Shown: positions 36,227 through 44,587 of the stretch, in pieces
Numbering within the stretch: the first letter of the stretch is position 1
Layout: each line of letters starts with the position of its first letter
Assembly (NCBI GenBank): GCA_026692665.1
Contig: JAPLOF010000033.1
Location: 62,001-126,000 of the forward strand
Length of the DNA stretch: 64,000 nt
Direction of reading: 5' to 3'
Source of the DNA: Planctomycetota bacterium
Lineage (GTDB): Bacteria; Planctomycetota; UBA1135; GCA-002686595
Program-made: the position numbers and the translations under genes
Notes under the pieces: generated by a model
The model's input: the letters and a program-made list of their open reading frames with translations, nothing else
Database searches by the model: none
Told to the model about the DNA's origin: nothing

Positions 36227-37009
36227 TCAGGTTCCGTGCCGCTCGCCTGCGGGTGTCAGGACCTGCTCGAGCGCGGCAAGGCTCCCGGCCACGTTCCTCC
36301 CGCGCGTGTCCACGCTGAGTTCGCAGGCCGCGTAGAGCGGTTCCCGGCCGCGCAGGAGAGCCTCCAGCTCGGCCCGCGCCCCCGGCCGGTCCGCCATGGG
36401 CCGCCGATCGCCCTGCGCGCGCACGCGCTCGTAGTGCTCGGCCGGGCTGGCGCGCAGCCAGACCGTGCGGCAGGCGCGCTTCAGGCGCTCGAAGGTGGAG
36501 GGCCGGGTGACGATCGAACCGCCGACGGCCAGGACCAGGCGCTCGCCCTCGCTGAGGACCGCCTCCAGGGCCTCGGCCTCGAACCGGTGGTAGCCGGCCT
36601 CGCCGTGCAGGGAGAAAATCTCCCCCAGCGGGGCCCCCGCCAGAGCCTCCACCCGCTGGTCGAGCTCGACGAACGGCACCTCGAGGCGCAGCGCGAGCTG
36701 GCGTCCCAGGGTCGACTTCCCCGCACCGCGCAGCCCCACGAGGGCGATCCGCTCGCGCGGCGCGTCGGACTCGCGCACGAGGTCCTGGATGGGCACCTCG
36801 AGGGCCCGCGCCAGGTCGAGCAGGCGCAGGACGCTCAGATTGGCCCGGCCGGCCTCGGCCTCGGTCAGGTACCGGCGCGAGACCCCGGAGGCGACCGCCA
36901 GGTCGGAGACGGAAAGGCCCAGGGACTCCCGCCGTGCGCGCAGGCGGTGTCCGAGTTCCCGGAGCGCACGCTGGCCTTCCCAGGGTTGAGAGCTATGATG
37001 CGCAGGCAT
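36227..37009 (-). CDS. boxR: BoxR-like regulator: HTH domain fused to shikimate-kinase-like domain
   Basis: The 260-residue protein joins an N-terminal XRE-type helix-turn-helix (LGLSVSDLAVASGVSRRYLT, residues about 33-70) to a C-terminal shikimate-kinase-like domain with the P-loop GLRGAGKST and the helix ALRLEVPFVELDQRVE. This fusion is the hallmark of BoxR, which in Azoarcus represses the box genes and responds to benzoyl-CoA. Its position supports the call: it is divergent from boxC by 54 bp and boxB follows. A bare shikimate kinase label would be misleading, because no aro genes are nearby and the HTH is intact. Confidence 0.9.
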   Translation of the reverse strand: MPAHHSSQPWEGQRALRELGHRLRARRESLGLSVSDLAVASGVSRRYLTEAEAGRANLSVLRLLDLARALEVPIQDLVRESDAPRERIALVGLRGAGKSTLGRQLALRLEVPFVELDQRVEALAGAPLGEIFSLHGEAGYHRFEAEALEAVLSEGERLVLAVGGSIVTRPSTFERLKRACRTVWLRASPAEHYERVRAQGDRRPMADRPGARAELEALLRGREPLYAACELSVDTRGRNVAGSLAALEQVLTPAGERHGT

Positions 37010-37063
37010 TCGACGAGTGAGCAGTATACTTCACGTCGCCTTCCCCAGCCAGATTTCTCCCCC
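37010..37063. promoter_or_regulatory. boxR/boxC divergent control region
   Basis: This 54-bp region must serve both genes. It contains an 8-bp palindrome AGTATACT (37023-37030), which includes TATACT, a -10-like hexamer, on both strands. GTGA at 37017 and TCAC at 37031 flank it. I infer an operator for BoxR overlapping the promoter. No matching -35 is obvious, and the TGCA-N6-TGCA boxes described in Azoarcus are not seen. Confidence 0.4.
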
Positions 37064-38725
37064 ATGGCCTCCACGCTGACCTCCCGCCCGCCCGTGCGCT
37101 TCCAAACGCACCCGAGCCGCTACCGCCACTGGAAGCTCGGGATCGAGGGCGACGTCGCGACCCTCACGATGGGCGTCGACCCCCAGGGCGGAGAGCGCGA
37201 AGGGTACGAGCTGAAGCTGAACAGCTACGACCTGGGCGTCGACATCGAGCTCGCCGACGCGATCCTGCGCCTGCGCTTCGAGCACCCGGAAGTGCGCTGC
37301 GTGGTGATCACGGGGGCGCTCGACCGCGTGTTCTGCGCCGGAGCGAACATCGTGATGCTGCGCTCGTCCACGCACGGCTTCAAAGTCAACTTCTGCAAGT
37401 ACACGAACGAGACGCGCCTCGGCATCGAGGACGCGAGCGCGAACTCCGGCATGCGCTTCCTCGCGGCGTTGAACGGCACCGCGTCGGGCGGCGGCTACGA
37501 GCTGGCGCTGGCCTGCGACGAGATCCTGCTCGTCGACGACCGGAACAGCGCGGTCAGCTTCCCGGAAGTCCCGCTGCTCGGCGTGCTGCCCGGCACCGGC
37601 GGCCTCACGCGCATCGCGGACAAGCGCAAGATCCGGCGCGACCGCTGCGACGTCTTCTCGACGATCGCCGAGGGCATCAAGGGCAAGCGCGCGGTCGAGT
37701 GGAACCTCGTGGACGCGATCGCGCCGCTGTCGCGCTGGAGCGAAGCGGTGAAGGAACGCGCTCGGCGACTGGCCGACACGCAGGCGAAGAAGTCGGGTCC
37801 GGGGATCGCGCTCGAGGCGATCGAACCGGAGGAGACGCCCACCGCGCATGGCCGGCGGTTCGCGTACCGCTACGTCGAGTTCGCCATCGATTCCGAGGCG
37901 CGCACGGCGGAGCTCACGATCACCGCGCCGTCGAACTGCCCGAAGGACGAGAAGGACGCCCGGGCCGAGGCCTCGGGCTGGTGGGTGCTGCGGGCGTTCC
38001 GCGAGCTCGACGACGCGATCTGCCGCCTGCGCCTGAACCATTCCGAAATCGGCCTGGTGCTGCTGCGCTGCAAGGGCCCGAGCTCGACCCTCCGTGCCAC
38101 GGATGCGCTGCTCGCCGCGCCGACCGACTGGTTCGTCCGCGAGGTCGCGAACTACGTGCGCCGCACGCTGAAACGCGTGGACCTCTCCGCCAAGGGGCTC
38201 TACGCGATCGCCGACGGTCACACGACGTTCGTGGGCACGTTCCTCGAGCTCCTGCTCTCCTGCGACCGCTCCTACGCGAAGGTGGGCGACGCCGAAGGCG
38301 CCACGTTCGGCGTCACCGCGGTGAACGCCGGAACCTTCCCGATGTCGAACGGGATCTCGCGCCTCGCGACGCGCTTCCTCGGCACTCCGGATTCCGTGAC
38401 CGCCGTGCTGGGTGCGTCCGGAGACTTCGACGCCGAGACCGCCGACGGACTCGGGCTCGCCACGTTCGCCCCCGACGGCATCGACTGGGACGACGAGTTG
38501 CGCCTCGCCATCGAGGAGCGCTCCGCGTTCTCTCCCGACGCGCTGACCGGAATGGAGGCGAACCTCCGCTTCGCCGGGCCTGAGACGATGGAGACCAAGA
38601 TCTTCGGGCGGCTCTCCGCCTGGCAGAACTGGATCTTCCAGCGCCCGAACGCCGTAGGCGAGCGTGGCGCCCTGACGAGCTACGGCACGCCGAACAAGGC
38701 CGAGTTCGACTTCAACCGCACCTGA
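37064..38725 (+). CDS. boxC: 2,3-epoxybenzoyl-CoA dihydrolase
   Basis: The 553-residue crotonase-superfamily enzyme hydrolyses and cleaves the epoxide of benzoyl-CoA to 3,4-dehydroadipyl-CoA semialdehyde and formate. It has two crotonase-like halves. The first includes VITGALDRVFCAGANI and LNGTASGGGYELALACDEIL, the second GLVLLRCKGPSSTLRATDAL and TTFVGTFLELLLSCDRSYAK. Segments such as FCKYTNETRLGIEDASANSG are specific to BoxC, and the length fits (Azoarcus BoxC is about 555). It starts at the ATG at 37064 without a clear Shine-Dalgarno and is followed 47 bp later by boxB. Confidence 0.95.
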   Translation: MASTLTSRPPVRFQTHPSRYRHWKLGIEGDVATLTMGVDPQGGEREGYELKLNSYDLGVDIELADAILRLRFEHPEVRCVVITGALDRVFCAGANIVMLRSSTHGFKVNFCKYTNETRLGIEDASANSGMRFLAALNGTASGGGYELALACDEILLVDDRNSAVSFPEVPLLGVLPGTGGLTRIADKRKIRRDRCDVFSTIAEGIKGKRAVEWNLVDAIAPLSRWSEAVKERARRLADTQAKKSGPGIALEAIEPEETPTAHGRRFAYRYVEFAIDSEARTAELTITAPSNCPKDEKDARAEASGWWVLRAFRELDDAICRLRLNHSEIGLVLLRCKGPSSTLRATDALLAAPTDWFVREVANYVRRTLKRVDLSAKGLYAIADGHTTFVGTFLELLLSCDRSYAKVGDAEGATFGVTAVNAGTFPMSNGISRLATRFLGTPDSVTAVLGASGDFDAETADGLGLATFAPDGIDWDDELRLAIEERSAFSPDALTGMEANLRFAGPETMETKIFGRLSAWQNWIFQRPNAVGERGALTSYGTPNKAEFDFNRT

Positions 38726-38772
38726 TCCGCCTTCCTGGACAACCGCGACGACCCGACCACGAGACCCCTCCC

Positions 38773-40185
38773 ATGACCGGCATCGACTACAGCCAGAAGA
38801 TCCCGAACAACGTCGATCTCGCGGGCGACAAGCGCCTGCAACGCGCGCTCGAGGCGTGGCAACCGAGCTACATCGACTGGTGGCAGTCGATGGGGCCGAC
38901 GGACTTCAACCAGAACGAGATCTACTTGCGCACGGCGATCAGCGTCGACAAGGACGGCTGGGCGCACTACGGCTTCACGCGCATGCCCGAGTATCGCTGG
39001 GGCATCTTCCTGAACCCGGCCGAGCCGGGCCGCACGATCGGCTTCGGCGACCACCTCGGCGAGGCGGCGTGGCAGCAGGTGCCGGGCGAGTACCGCAACT
39101 GGCTGCGCCGTCTGATCGTGACGCAGGCCGACACCGAACCGGCCAGCGTCGAGCAACAGCGCCTGCTCGGACACACCGCGCCGTCCCTCTACGACCTCCG
39201 GAACCTGTTCCAGGTCAACGTCGAGGAGGGCCGCCACCTGTGGGCCATGGTCTACCTGCTGCACACCTACTTCGGACGTGACGGCCGCGAGGAGGCCGAG
39301 GAACTGCTCCAGCGGCGCAGCGGGAATCCCGATCACCCGCGCATCCTGGGCACGTTCAACGAGCCCTGCCAGGATTGGCTCTCCTTCTTCTGCTTCACGA
39401 TGTTCACGGACCGCGACGGCAAGTTCCAACTGCTGGCGCTGGCCGAGTCGGGCTTCGATCCGCTGGCGCGCACGTGCCGCTTCATGCTGACCGAGGAGGC
39501 GCACCACATGTTCGTCGGCCAGACGGGCGTCGGGCGCGTCATCGAGCGCACGTGCGAGGTCACGAAGGAGCACCCCGGTCGCGACGTGAAGGACTTCGGC
39601 GCGATCCCCTTCGAGCTCATCCAGCGCTACATCAACTACTGGGCGAGCTCGTCGACCGACCTCTACGGCGCGGAGGTCTCGAGCAACTCGGCCAACTTCT
39701 TCGGGGCCGGCCTGAAGGGGCGCGCGTACGAGGACCGCTACTCCGACCACAAGGCCCTCGAGCAGACCTACGAGCTCGATCGCTACACGGACGGGAAGCT
39801 CGTGCGCGAGATCGTGCCGCTGCGCAACGCGATGAACGAAGTGCTGCGCGACGAGTACGTGAAGGACAACCAGAAGGGCATCGAGTACTGGAACCGCATC
39901 TGCGAGAAGGCCGGTGTCGACTTCCGCTTCCGCCTCCCGCACCGCCGCTTCAACCGCAAGATCGGGGACTACTCCGCTGGCCGCTTCGATCTCGACGGCA
40001 ACCTCCTGACGGAGGCGCAGTGGAACGCGCGCCAGGCCGACTGGCTCCCGAGCGAAGCCGATCGCGCCTACGTGAAGTCGCTCATGAAGCCCGTGACCGA
40101 GCGCGGCAAGATGGCCGGCTGGATCGCGCCGCCGCCCAAGGGCGTCAACGACACCCCGGTCGACTACGAGTACGTGAAGCTGTAG
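38773..40185 (+). CDS. boxB: Benzoyl-CoA 2,3-epoxidase, di-iron subunit
   Basis: The 470-residue oxygenase adds one oxygen of O2 to benzoyl-CoA. By counting, the di-iron ligands known for Azoarcus BoxB (E120, E150, H153, D211, E240, H243) correspond here to E122, E152, H155, D213, E242 and H245, all present in TEPASVEQQ, EEGRHLWAM, MFTDRDGK and LTEEAHHMF. The N-terminus MTGIDYSQKIPNNVDLAGDK and length also match the family. It needs electrons from the reductase BoxA, which is not in the window. The hairpin at 40207 follows. Confidence 0.96.
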   Translation: MTGIDYSQKIPNNVDLAGDKRLQRALEAWQPSYIDWWQSMGPTDFNQNEIYLRTAISVDKDGWAHYGFTRMPEYRWGIFLNPAEPGRTIGFGDHLGEAAWQQVPGEYRNWLRRLIVTQADTEPASVEQQRLLGHTAPSLYDLRNLFQVNVEEGRHLWAMVYLLHTYFGRDGREEAEELLQRRSGNPDHPRILGTFNEPCQDWLSFFCFTMFTDRDGKFQLLALAESGFDPLARTCRFMLTEEAHHMFVGQTGVGRVIERTCEVTKEHPGRDVKDFGAIPFELIQRYINYWASSSTDLYGAEVSSNSANFFGAGLKGRAYEDRYSDHKALEQTYELDRYTDGKLVREIVPLRNAMNEVLRDEYVKDNQKGIEYWNRICEKAGVDFRFRLPHRRFNRKIGDYSAGRFDLDGNLLTEAQWNARQADWLPSEADRAYVKSLMKPVTERGKMAGWIAPPPKGVNDTPVDYEYVKL

Positions 40186-40206
40186 AGCACAGCGGATCGG
40201 TCAGCA

Positions 40207-40250
40207 GGAACGGGGCCTCGCACGCGCGCGGGACCCCGTTCCCTGTTTCC
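40207..40250 (+). terminator. Hairpin terminator after boxB
   Basis: GGAACGGGG (40207-40215) pairs with CCCCGTTCC (40234-40242), and CTGTTT follows. It lies 22 bp after the boxB stop, so it probably ends the boxCB transcript. Confidence 0.65.
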
Positions 40251-40315
40251 CGGAGCCATCGGACTTGCCGCGCGGACCCACGGCGCGGAGACTGTCCGGC
40301 CGAAAACACCCCCCC

Positions 40316-41596
40316 ATGACCACGAACCCGCGCACCCCCTCCAGCTCCGACGACCCGCTCTCGCGCGAGATCGACGCGGCGCTCGACGGCCTGAACCTCC
40401 AAGAGATCGACCAGCCTCAGCGCGCGCGGAAGGAGGCGGGCGGCAAGCGCCCCGATGGCGTTCGCACCCAGCGCGGAACCGTCGTGGACGTGCGCGGCGA
40501 CGACGTGTTCGTCGAGATCGGGCCGCGCATGCAGGGCGTCGCGCCGATCGCCGACTTCTCGCCGCCGCCCAAGATGGGCGACGAGTTCGAGTTCACGCTG
40601 CGCGGGCGCGACGACGATCTCTGGATCCTCTCCCGCTTCGTCGCCAGGGCCGAGATCGCGATCGGCGACGACGTGCAGCCGGGCGCCCTCGTGAAGGCCA
40701 AGATCACGGGCCAGAACACGGGCGGCCTCGAGGCCAAGGTCGGCGCCGTCGGAGCGTTCCTCCCGGCCTCGCAGGTGTCGCTCCACCGCGAGGAGAACCT
40801 GGGGCAGTTCCTGAACCAGGTGCTGACCTGCGAAGTCGTCGAGGTCGATCGCGAGCGCAAGCGCATCGTGCTCTCGCGCCGCAAGGTGCTCGAGCGCGAG
40901 CGCGACACGGCGCGCCAGGAGACCGTCGGCCGGATCTCCGTCGGCCAGGTCCTGAAGGGCAAGGTCACGCGCGTCGAGGAGTTCGGCGCGTTCGTGGACC
41001 TCGGCGGCGTCGAGGGCCTCGTCCACGTCTCGCAGCTCAGCCACCAGCGCGTCGAGAAGGCCGGCGCCGTGATCTCGGCCGGGCAGGAGGTCGAAGTCCA
41101 GGTCCTGAAGATCGAGGACGGCGGCAAGCGCATCGGCTTGGGAATGAAGCAGCTCCAGCCGGACCCGTGGGCCAGCGTCGCGAGCCGCTTCGCCGTGGAT
41201 TCCGTCGTGACGGGAAAGGTCACGCGCCTCCAGGAGTTCGGCGCTTTCGTCGAGCTCGCGCCGGGCGTCGAGGGGCTCCTCCACGTGTCCGCGATGGCCA
41301 AGGACCGCGTGCGTCATCCCAAGGACGCGGTGAAGCCGGGCCAGGAAGTCACCGTGCGCATCGTCGCCGTCGAGCCGGGCCGTTCGCGCATCTCGCTCTC
41401 GCGGATGGATCCGCGCGGCGCGCTGCTCGGCTCGGAGGAGTCGGTCGACGCCTCGGTGATCGACGAAGCCCTGCGGACGCAGAGCTCGAAGCCGCTGGGC
41501 ACGAGCCTCGGCTCGATCTTCCAGCGCGCGTTCGACGCGAACTCGCCGAAGGCGAGCCCGAAGCCGGCGGACGCGAAGAAGCCCAAGAAGGGCTGA
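40316..41596 (+). CDS. S1 RNA-binding domain protein
   Basis: The 426-residue protein carries about four S1 (OB-fold) repeats: QRGTVVDVRGDDVFVEIGPR, VKAKITGQNTGGLEAKVGAV, KGKVTRVEEFGAFVDLGGVE and TGKVTRLQEFGAFVELAPGV. The last two have the classic GLVHVS/GLLHVS segment. The C-terminus is Lys/Pro-rich (KASPKPADAKKPKKG). It resembles a short ribosomal protein S1, which typically has six repeats, and may bind mRNA on the ribosome or in another complex. The start at 40316 (MTTNPRTPSS) is preferred to an upstream in-frame codon. It is monocistronic and converges on the DUF3309 gene. Confidence 0.85.
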   Translation: MTTNPRTPSSSDDPLSREIDAALDGLNLQEIDQPQRARKEAGGKRPDGVRTQRGTVVDVRGDDVFVEIGPRMQGVAPIADFSPPPKMGDEFEFTLRGRDDDLWILSRFVARAEIAIGDDVQPGALVKAKITGQNTGGLEAKVGAVGAFLPASQVSLHREENLGQFLNQVLTCEVVEVDRERKRIVLSRRKVLERERDTARQETVGRISVGQVLKGKVTRVEEFGAFVDLGGVEGLVHVSQLSHQRVEKAGAVISAGQEVEVQVLKIEDGGKRIGLGMKQLQPDPWASVASRFAVDSVVTGKVTRLQEFGAFVELAPGVEGLLHVSAMAKDRVRHPKDAVKPGQEVTVRIVAVEPGRSRISLSRMDPRGALLGSEESVDASVIDEALRTQSSKPLGTSLGSIFQRAFDANSPKASPKPADAKKPKKG

Positions 41597-41657
41597 AAGC
41601 ACCTGCGCCCGGGCGATCGCGTGCGGAAGTCCGCGCGCGACGCTCGCAGCGTCCTCC

Positions 41658-41675
41658 CACGCGCTTCAGCGCGTG
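41658..41675. terminator. Hairpin shared by convergent genes
   Basis: CACGCGC, loop TTCA, GCGCGTG. The loop contains the stop codon of the DUF3309 gene (TCA on the plus strand, 41666-41668), and the S1-domain gene ends 62 bp away on the other strand. Possibly a bidirectional terminator. Confidence 0.5.
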
Positions 41676-41833
41676 AGGCCGCCCTTGCCGCGCGACAGCA
41701 GCACGACGGCGACGATCAGCAGGACCGCGAGCCCGCCGCTCGGGGCGTAGCCCCACGAGTGGCTGTGCGGCCACGCGGGCAAGGCGCCGATGACCAAGAG
41801 GACCAACAAGACGATCAGGAGCGTGCGGACCAT
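41666..41833 (-). CDS. DUF3309 family small membrane protein
   Basis: The 55-residue product has two membrane helices (RTLLIVLLVLLVIGALPAW and GLAVLLIVAVVLLS) joined by the family motif PHSHSWGYAPSGG (consensus WPHSRGWGYGPSGG). The start at 41833 (MVRTLLIV) has GGAGA-type sequence shortly upstream on its strand. Function of the family is unknown; members are widespread in environmental bacteria and often stress-linked. It stands alone. Confidence 0.88.
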   Translation of the reverse strand: MVRTLLIVLLVLLVIGALPAWPHSHSWGYAPSGGLAVLLIVAVVLLSRGKGGLTR

Positions 41834-41930
41834 GAGAATCTCCGTTCCACCGGGTTGAACGGTCGCGGCACGGGGCGGCGTCCGTCGGAGGCCGGAACAC
41901 TGCACGCGGCGTGCCGCATCCGCGCGGCAC

Positions 41931-43964
41931 TCACTCCAGCCGGAAGCGCAGGTCCTCCGCGCGGCGCAGGATTTCCCCCGTCGCGGGGTCGCCGTCGATC
42001 ATCCTCACCCGAAAGTACACCGAGCGCGTGCCGTCGGCGTGCTCGTCGACGAAGTGCCGGCCGTCCCAGCGCGGCGGTCCGCCGGGCGGCTGGACCGCCA
42101 CGAGGCCTCCGACGCGCCGGCGCGTACGCACTTCGGCGGTGTAGACGAGCTCCTCGCGGTTGCGCTTGTGCTCCGCGTCCCAGCTGCTCTCGACCCCGAC
42201 GCCGCCGCCGCGCCAGCCGTAGAGGACCGCGGACGCGGTGTAGTTCCAGTCCGCCGGCGCGAACGCCTCCGTGCGCCACCAGGCGGCCGGGGCGCGGACG
42301 ACGCAGTCGCGCCCCTCGACCTCGACGCGCGCGGGACGGGTCTGGCGTGGCCCCGGGAGGTGCACGACCAGCGCCGGATCGCCGTAGAACGCCGCGTTGT
42401 AGAGCTGGTAGAGCCGCAGTCCGTGTTCGCTCTCGCCGTTCGCCAGGACGGCGACGAGCATGCGGTTCTGCGCGCTGCGGTGCGCGCGTCCCAGCGACTC
42501 GCCGGCGAGCACGGCGTTCCAGAACTCGCTGCGGTAGAGCTCCTGCTGCGCGACGCCGCGGCGGACGTTGCCCACGAAGGCCACCGCACCGTTGCGCAGG
42601 AGCCGCAGCGCGACCGACCGGTGCTCGGCGTCCTGGTCCAGCGCGGCCGGGCTGCAGCCGGCCGACTCGACGACGCAGGGCGCGAGCAGCACCGCGGAGT
42701 CGTGCGCGTACGTGTCGCCGATCTGGAGCCACGACGAGTGCGCGCTGTGGATCAGCACGCCGACCGACGTGAGCGGCGAGCCCGGCTCGATCGTCTTGGG
42801 ACCGACGTGCAGGCTCGGCGGCGCGAAGCCCAGGTCCGCGAAAGACGGCGCGGCGAGCCGCTCCCATTCCGCCATCGCGAAATGACCGGACGAGGCCGGC
42901 GCGACCACATCGTCGTACGCCAGGCTCCGCGCCGCGAGCAACGTGCCGGCCGCGCCGCTCTCGGCGACGAAGCGGCCGAACGCGAGTTCGAGGAACGGGT
43001 CGTCGTCGACGTCCGCGTACCCGCGGTCCGAAGGCGGATCGGTATCGACGCCCGCGCCGCAGGGCACGACGGCCATCGGGATCGCTTCGGGGCTGGCCGC
43101 GATGCACAGGAACTCCGGTGCACCGCCGAGCGCCGCGTGGACGCGCGCGAGCGACGTCCGGACGCTCGCCGGATCGGCGGGCGGCGCATCCGCGGTCCCC
43201 ACCGGTGCGACGGCGCCCGATCGGCCGGCGGCGAGCACGGCCGCGGCGAGCGAGAGCTTGCGCACGTGCCCGGCGACGCGGTCGACGGGTGCAGCCGCGG
43301 CGAGGTAGTCGACGGGCAGGTCGTGCTTCTTCATCCAGCGCGCGACGTCGATTGCATCGCGCAGGCGCTCGACCGAGGCCTGCGCGACGGCCATGCGGCC
43401 CTGGTCGCCCACGAGCAAGAGCTTCTTCGCGCCGCGCCGCTCGATCGAGGCCCGCGCCGCCGGCGACAGGCTCGCGCCGTCGCAGAAATAGAGCGGCACG
43501 CGGAGACGCGCGGCGAGCACGGACGCGGAGAGCGCCGACGCGTAGTCGTCCGCGCGCGCGACGACGACTTGTGCGCAGGTGCCGAAGTCGCGGTCGGCGA
43601 TAGCGCACGCGGCCTCGTCGGCGGTCGACGCGGCGATGCGCGCGGAGGCGAAGCCCGCGACGAGCGCGTCGTCTGGGCCGCCGCCGATCCACGTGATGCG
43701 CTCGGGGCGGTAGCGCGCCAGGAAATCGCGCGACTCCGGCGACAGCGCGGCGTCGGATTCGAGCGCGAGCACGACGGGCTTGCCGCCAGTGATGACGCTG
43801 GCGGCCGGGATGGCGGCGAGGAAGGCGAGGTCGCGCCAGCCCGTCTCGCGCGGCATCGGGACGAGGAAGGCCTCGCGGTGCGTGCCGGTGGATGGGGACT
43901 GGGCGGGGAGGGCGGGGGCGAGAGCGATCAGGATCGCGGCGGCGAACGGGAGGCGGCGGAGCAT
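41931..43964 (-). CDS. Exported protein with C25 (gingipain)-like peptidase features
   Basis: The 677-residue product starts with a signal peptide (MLRRLPFAAAILIALAPALP). Residues about 60-205 resemble cell-wall-binding repeat 2: ITWIGGGPDDALVAG, ARADDYASALSASVLAARLR, KKLLLVGDQGRMAVA. Residues about 295-560 look like the peptidase C25 core: GYADVDDDPFLELAFGRF fits the Asp-rich motif before the catalytic part, then LIHSAHSSW (His406 or His409) and LLAPCVVESAGCSP (Cys430 or Cys437) as candidate dyad residues. The C-terminus is beta-rich. The peptidase call rests on motif resemblance only, and the order of elements should be checked against a C25 model. Confidence 0.55.
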   Translation of the reverse strand: MLRRLPFAAAILIALAPALPAQSPSTGTHREAFLVPMPRETGWRDLAFLAAIPAASVITGGKPVVLALESDAALSPESRDFLARYRPERITWIGGGPDDALVAGFASARIAASTADEAACAIADRDFGTCAQVVVARADDYASALSASVLAARLRVPLYFCDGASLSPAARASIERRGAKKLLLVGDQGRMAVAQASVERLRDAIDVARWMKKHDLPVDYLAAAAPVDRVAGHVRKLSLAAAVLAAGRSGAVAPVGTADAPPADPASVRTSLARVHAALGGAPEFLCIAASPEAIPMAVVPCGAGVDTDPPSDRGYADVDDDPFLELAFGRFVAESGAAGTLLAARSLAYDDVVAPASSGHFAMAEWERLAAPSFADLGFAPPSLHVGPKTIEPGSPLTSVGVLIHSAHSSWLQIGDTYAHDSAVLLAPCVVESAGCSPAALDQDAEHRSVALRLLRNGAVAFVGNVRRGVAQQELYRSEFWNAVLAGESLGRAHRSAQNRMLVAVLANGESEHGLRLYQLYNAAFYGDPALVVHLPGPRQTRPARVEVEGRDCVVRAPAAWWRTEAFAPADWNYTASAVLYGWRGGGVGVESSWDAEHKRNREELVYTAEVRTRRRVGGLVAVQPPGGPPRWDGRHFVDEHADGTRSVYFRVRMIDGDPATGEILRRAEDLRFRLE

Positions 43965-44140
43965 CCGGAGGACAAGGGTACCCGACGTGCGGACGGGGCG
44001 AGCACGAGTGGGCGCGTATGTCGAGGTTCGTCGCTCGTCCGCGAGGGGCGCGCGACGGGACGACGCCCTCTGGATCCAGGACATGTCGCGACGGACACCG
44101 GGACGCGCGCGTTGCTCGTGGCACGCTGCGCAAGCGCTGC

Positions 44141-44527
44141 TTAGCGGGACGACCTCGCCAACCACGGCTCGCACGCCGCGCGCACCGAGTCCGCCGTGAA
44201 GGGCTTCTGCAGCCAGCCGTTCGCGCCGTCCGCGAGCGCCGAAGCGGCCAGCGTCTGCGCGTCGCCGCTCGTGAGCAGGAGGACCGGCAGCTCGCTCTTC
44301 GTGCGCCGCTCGCGCAGGGTGCGCAGGAAGTCGATCCCGTTCATCCCCGGCATGTGCACGTCGGACAGCACGAGCCCGATCGTCGGGTCCGTGCCGATCC
44401 GGCGCAGGGCCTCGACGCCGCTCGCGGCTTCGACGATGCCGTCGTCGCCGAGGCCGGCTTCACGCAGGACGCGGACCACGATGCCGCGCACGACCGAGGA
44501 ATCATCGACGACGAGGAGCTTGCTCAT
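44141..44527 (-). CDS. Single-domain response regulator (CheY-like)
   Basis: The 128-residue receiver domain has acidic residues at D8 and D9 (LLVVDDSS), the phospho-acceptor D56 in LVLSDVHMPGMNG, the Thr/Ser switch in LLLTSGD and the lysine in WLQKPF. There is no output domain, so it acts by protein contact, as in chemotaxis-type or relay systems. No histidine kinase is encoded next to it. Confidence 0.93.
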   Translation of the reverse strand: MSKLLVVDDSSVVRGIVVRVLREAGLGDDGIVEAASGVEALRRIGTDPTIGLVLSDVHMPGMNGIDFLRTLRERRTKSELPVLLLTSGDAQTLAASALADGANGWLQKPFTADSVRAACEPWLARSSR

Positions 44528-44587
44528 GGGGGATGGCGGGCCCTGGTCGGAACCCGGATCCCCCTCTTCGGCCGCCGCCCGGTCGGA

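Noticed and set aside
36227-37009. Annotation of this gene as an aromatic-pathway shikimate kinase
   Set aside because: The N-terminal HTH and divergent boxC identify it as a BoxR-type regulator; no aro genes are nearby.
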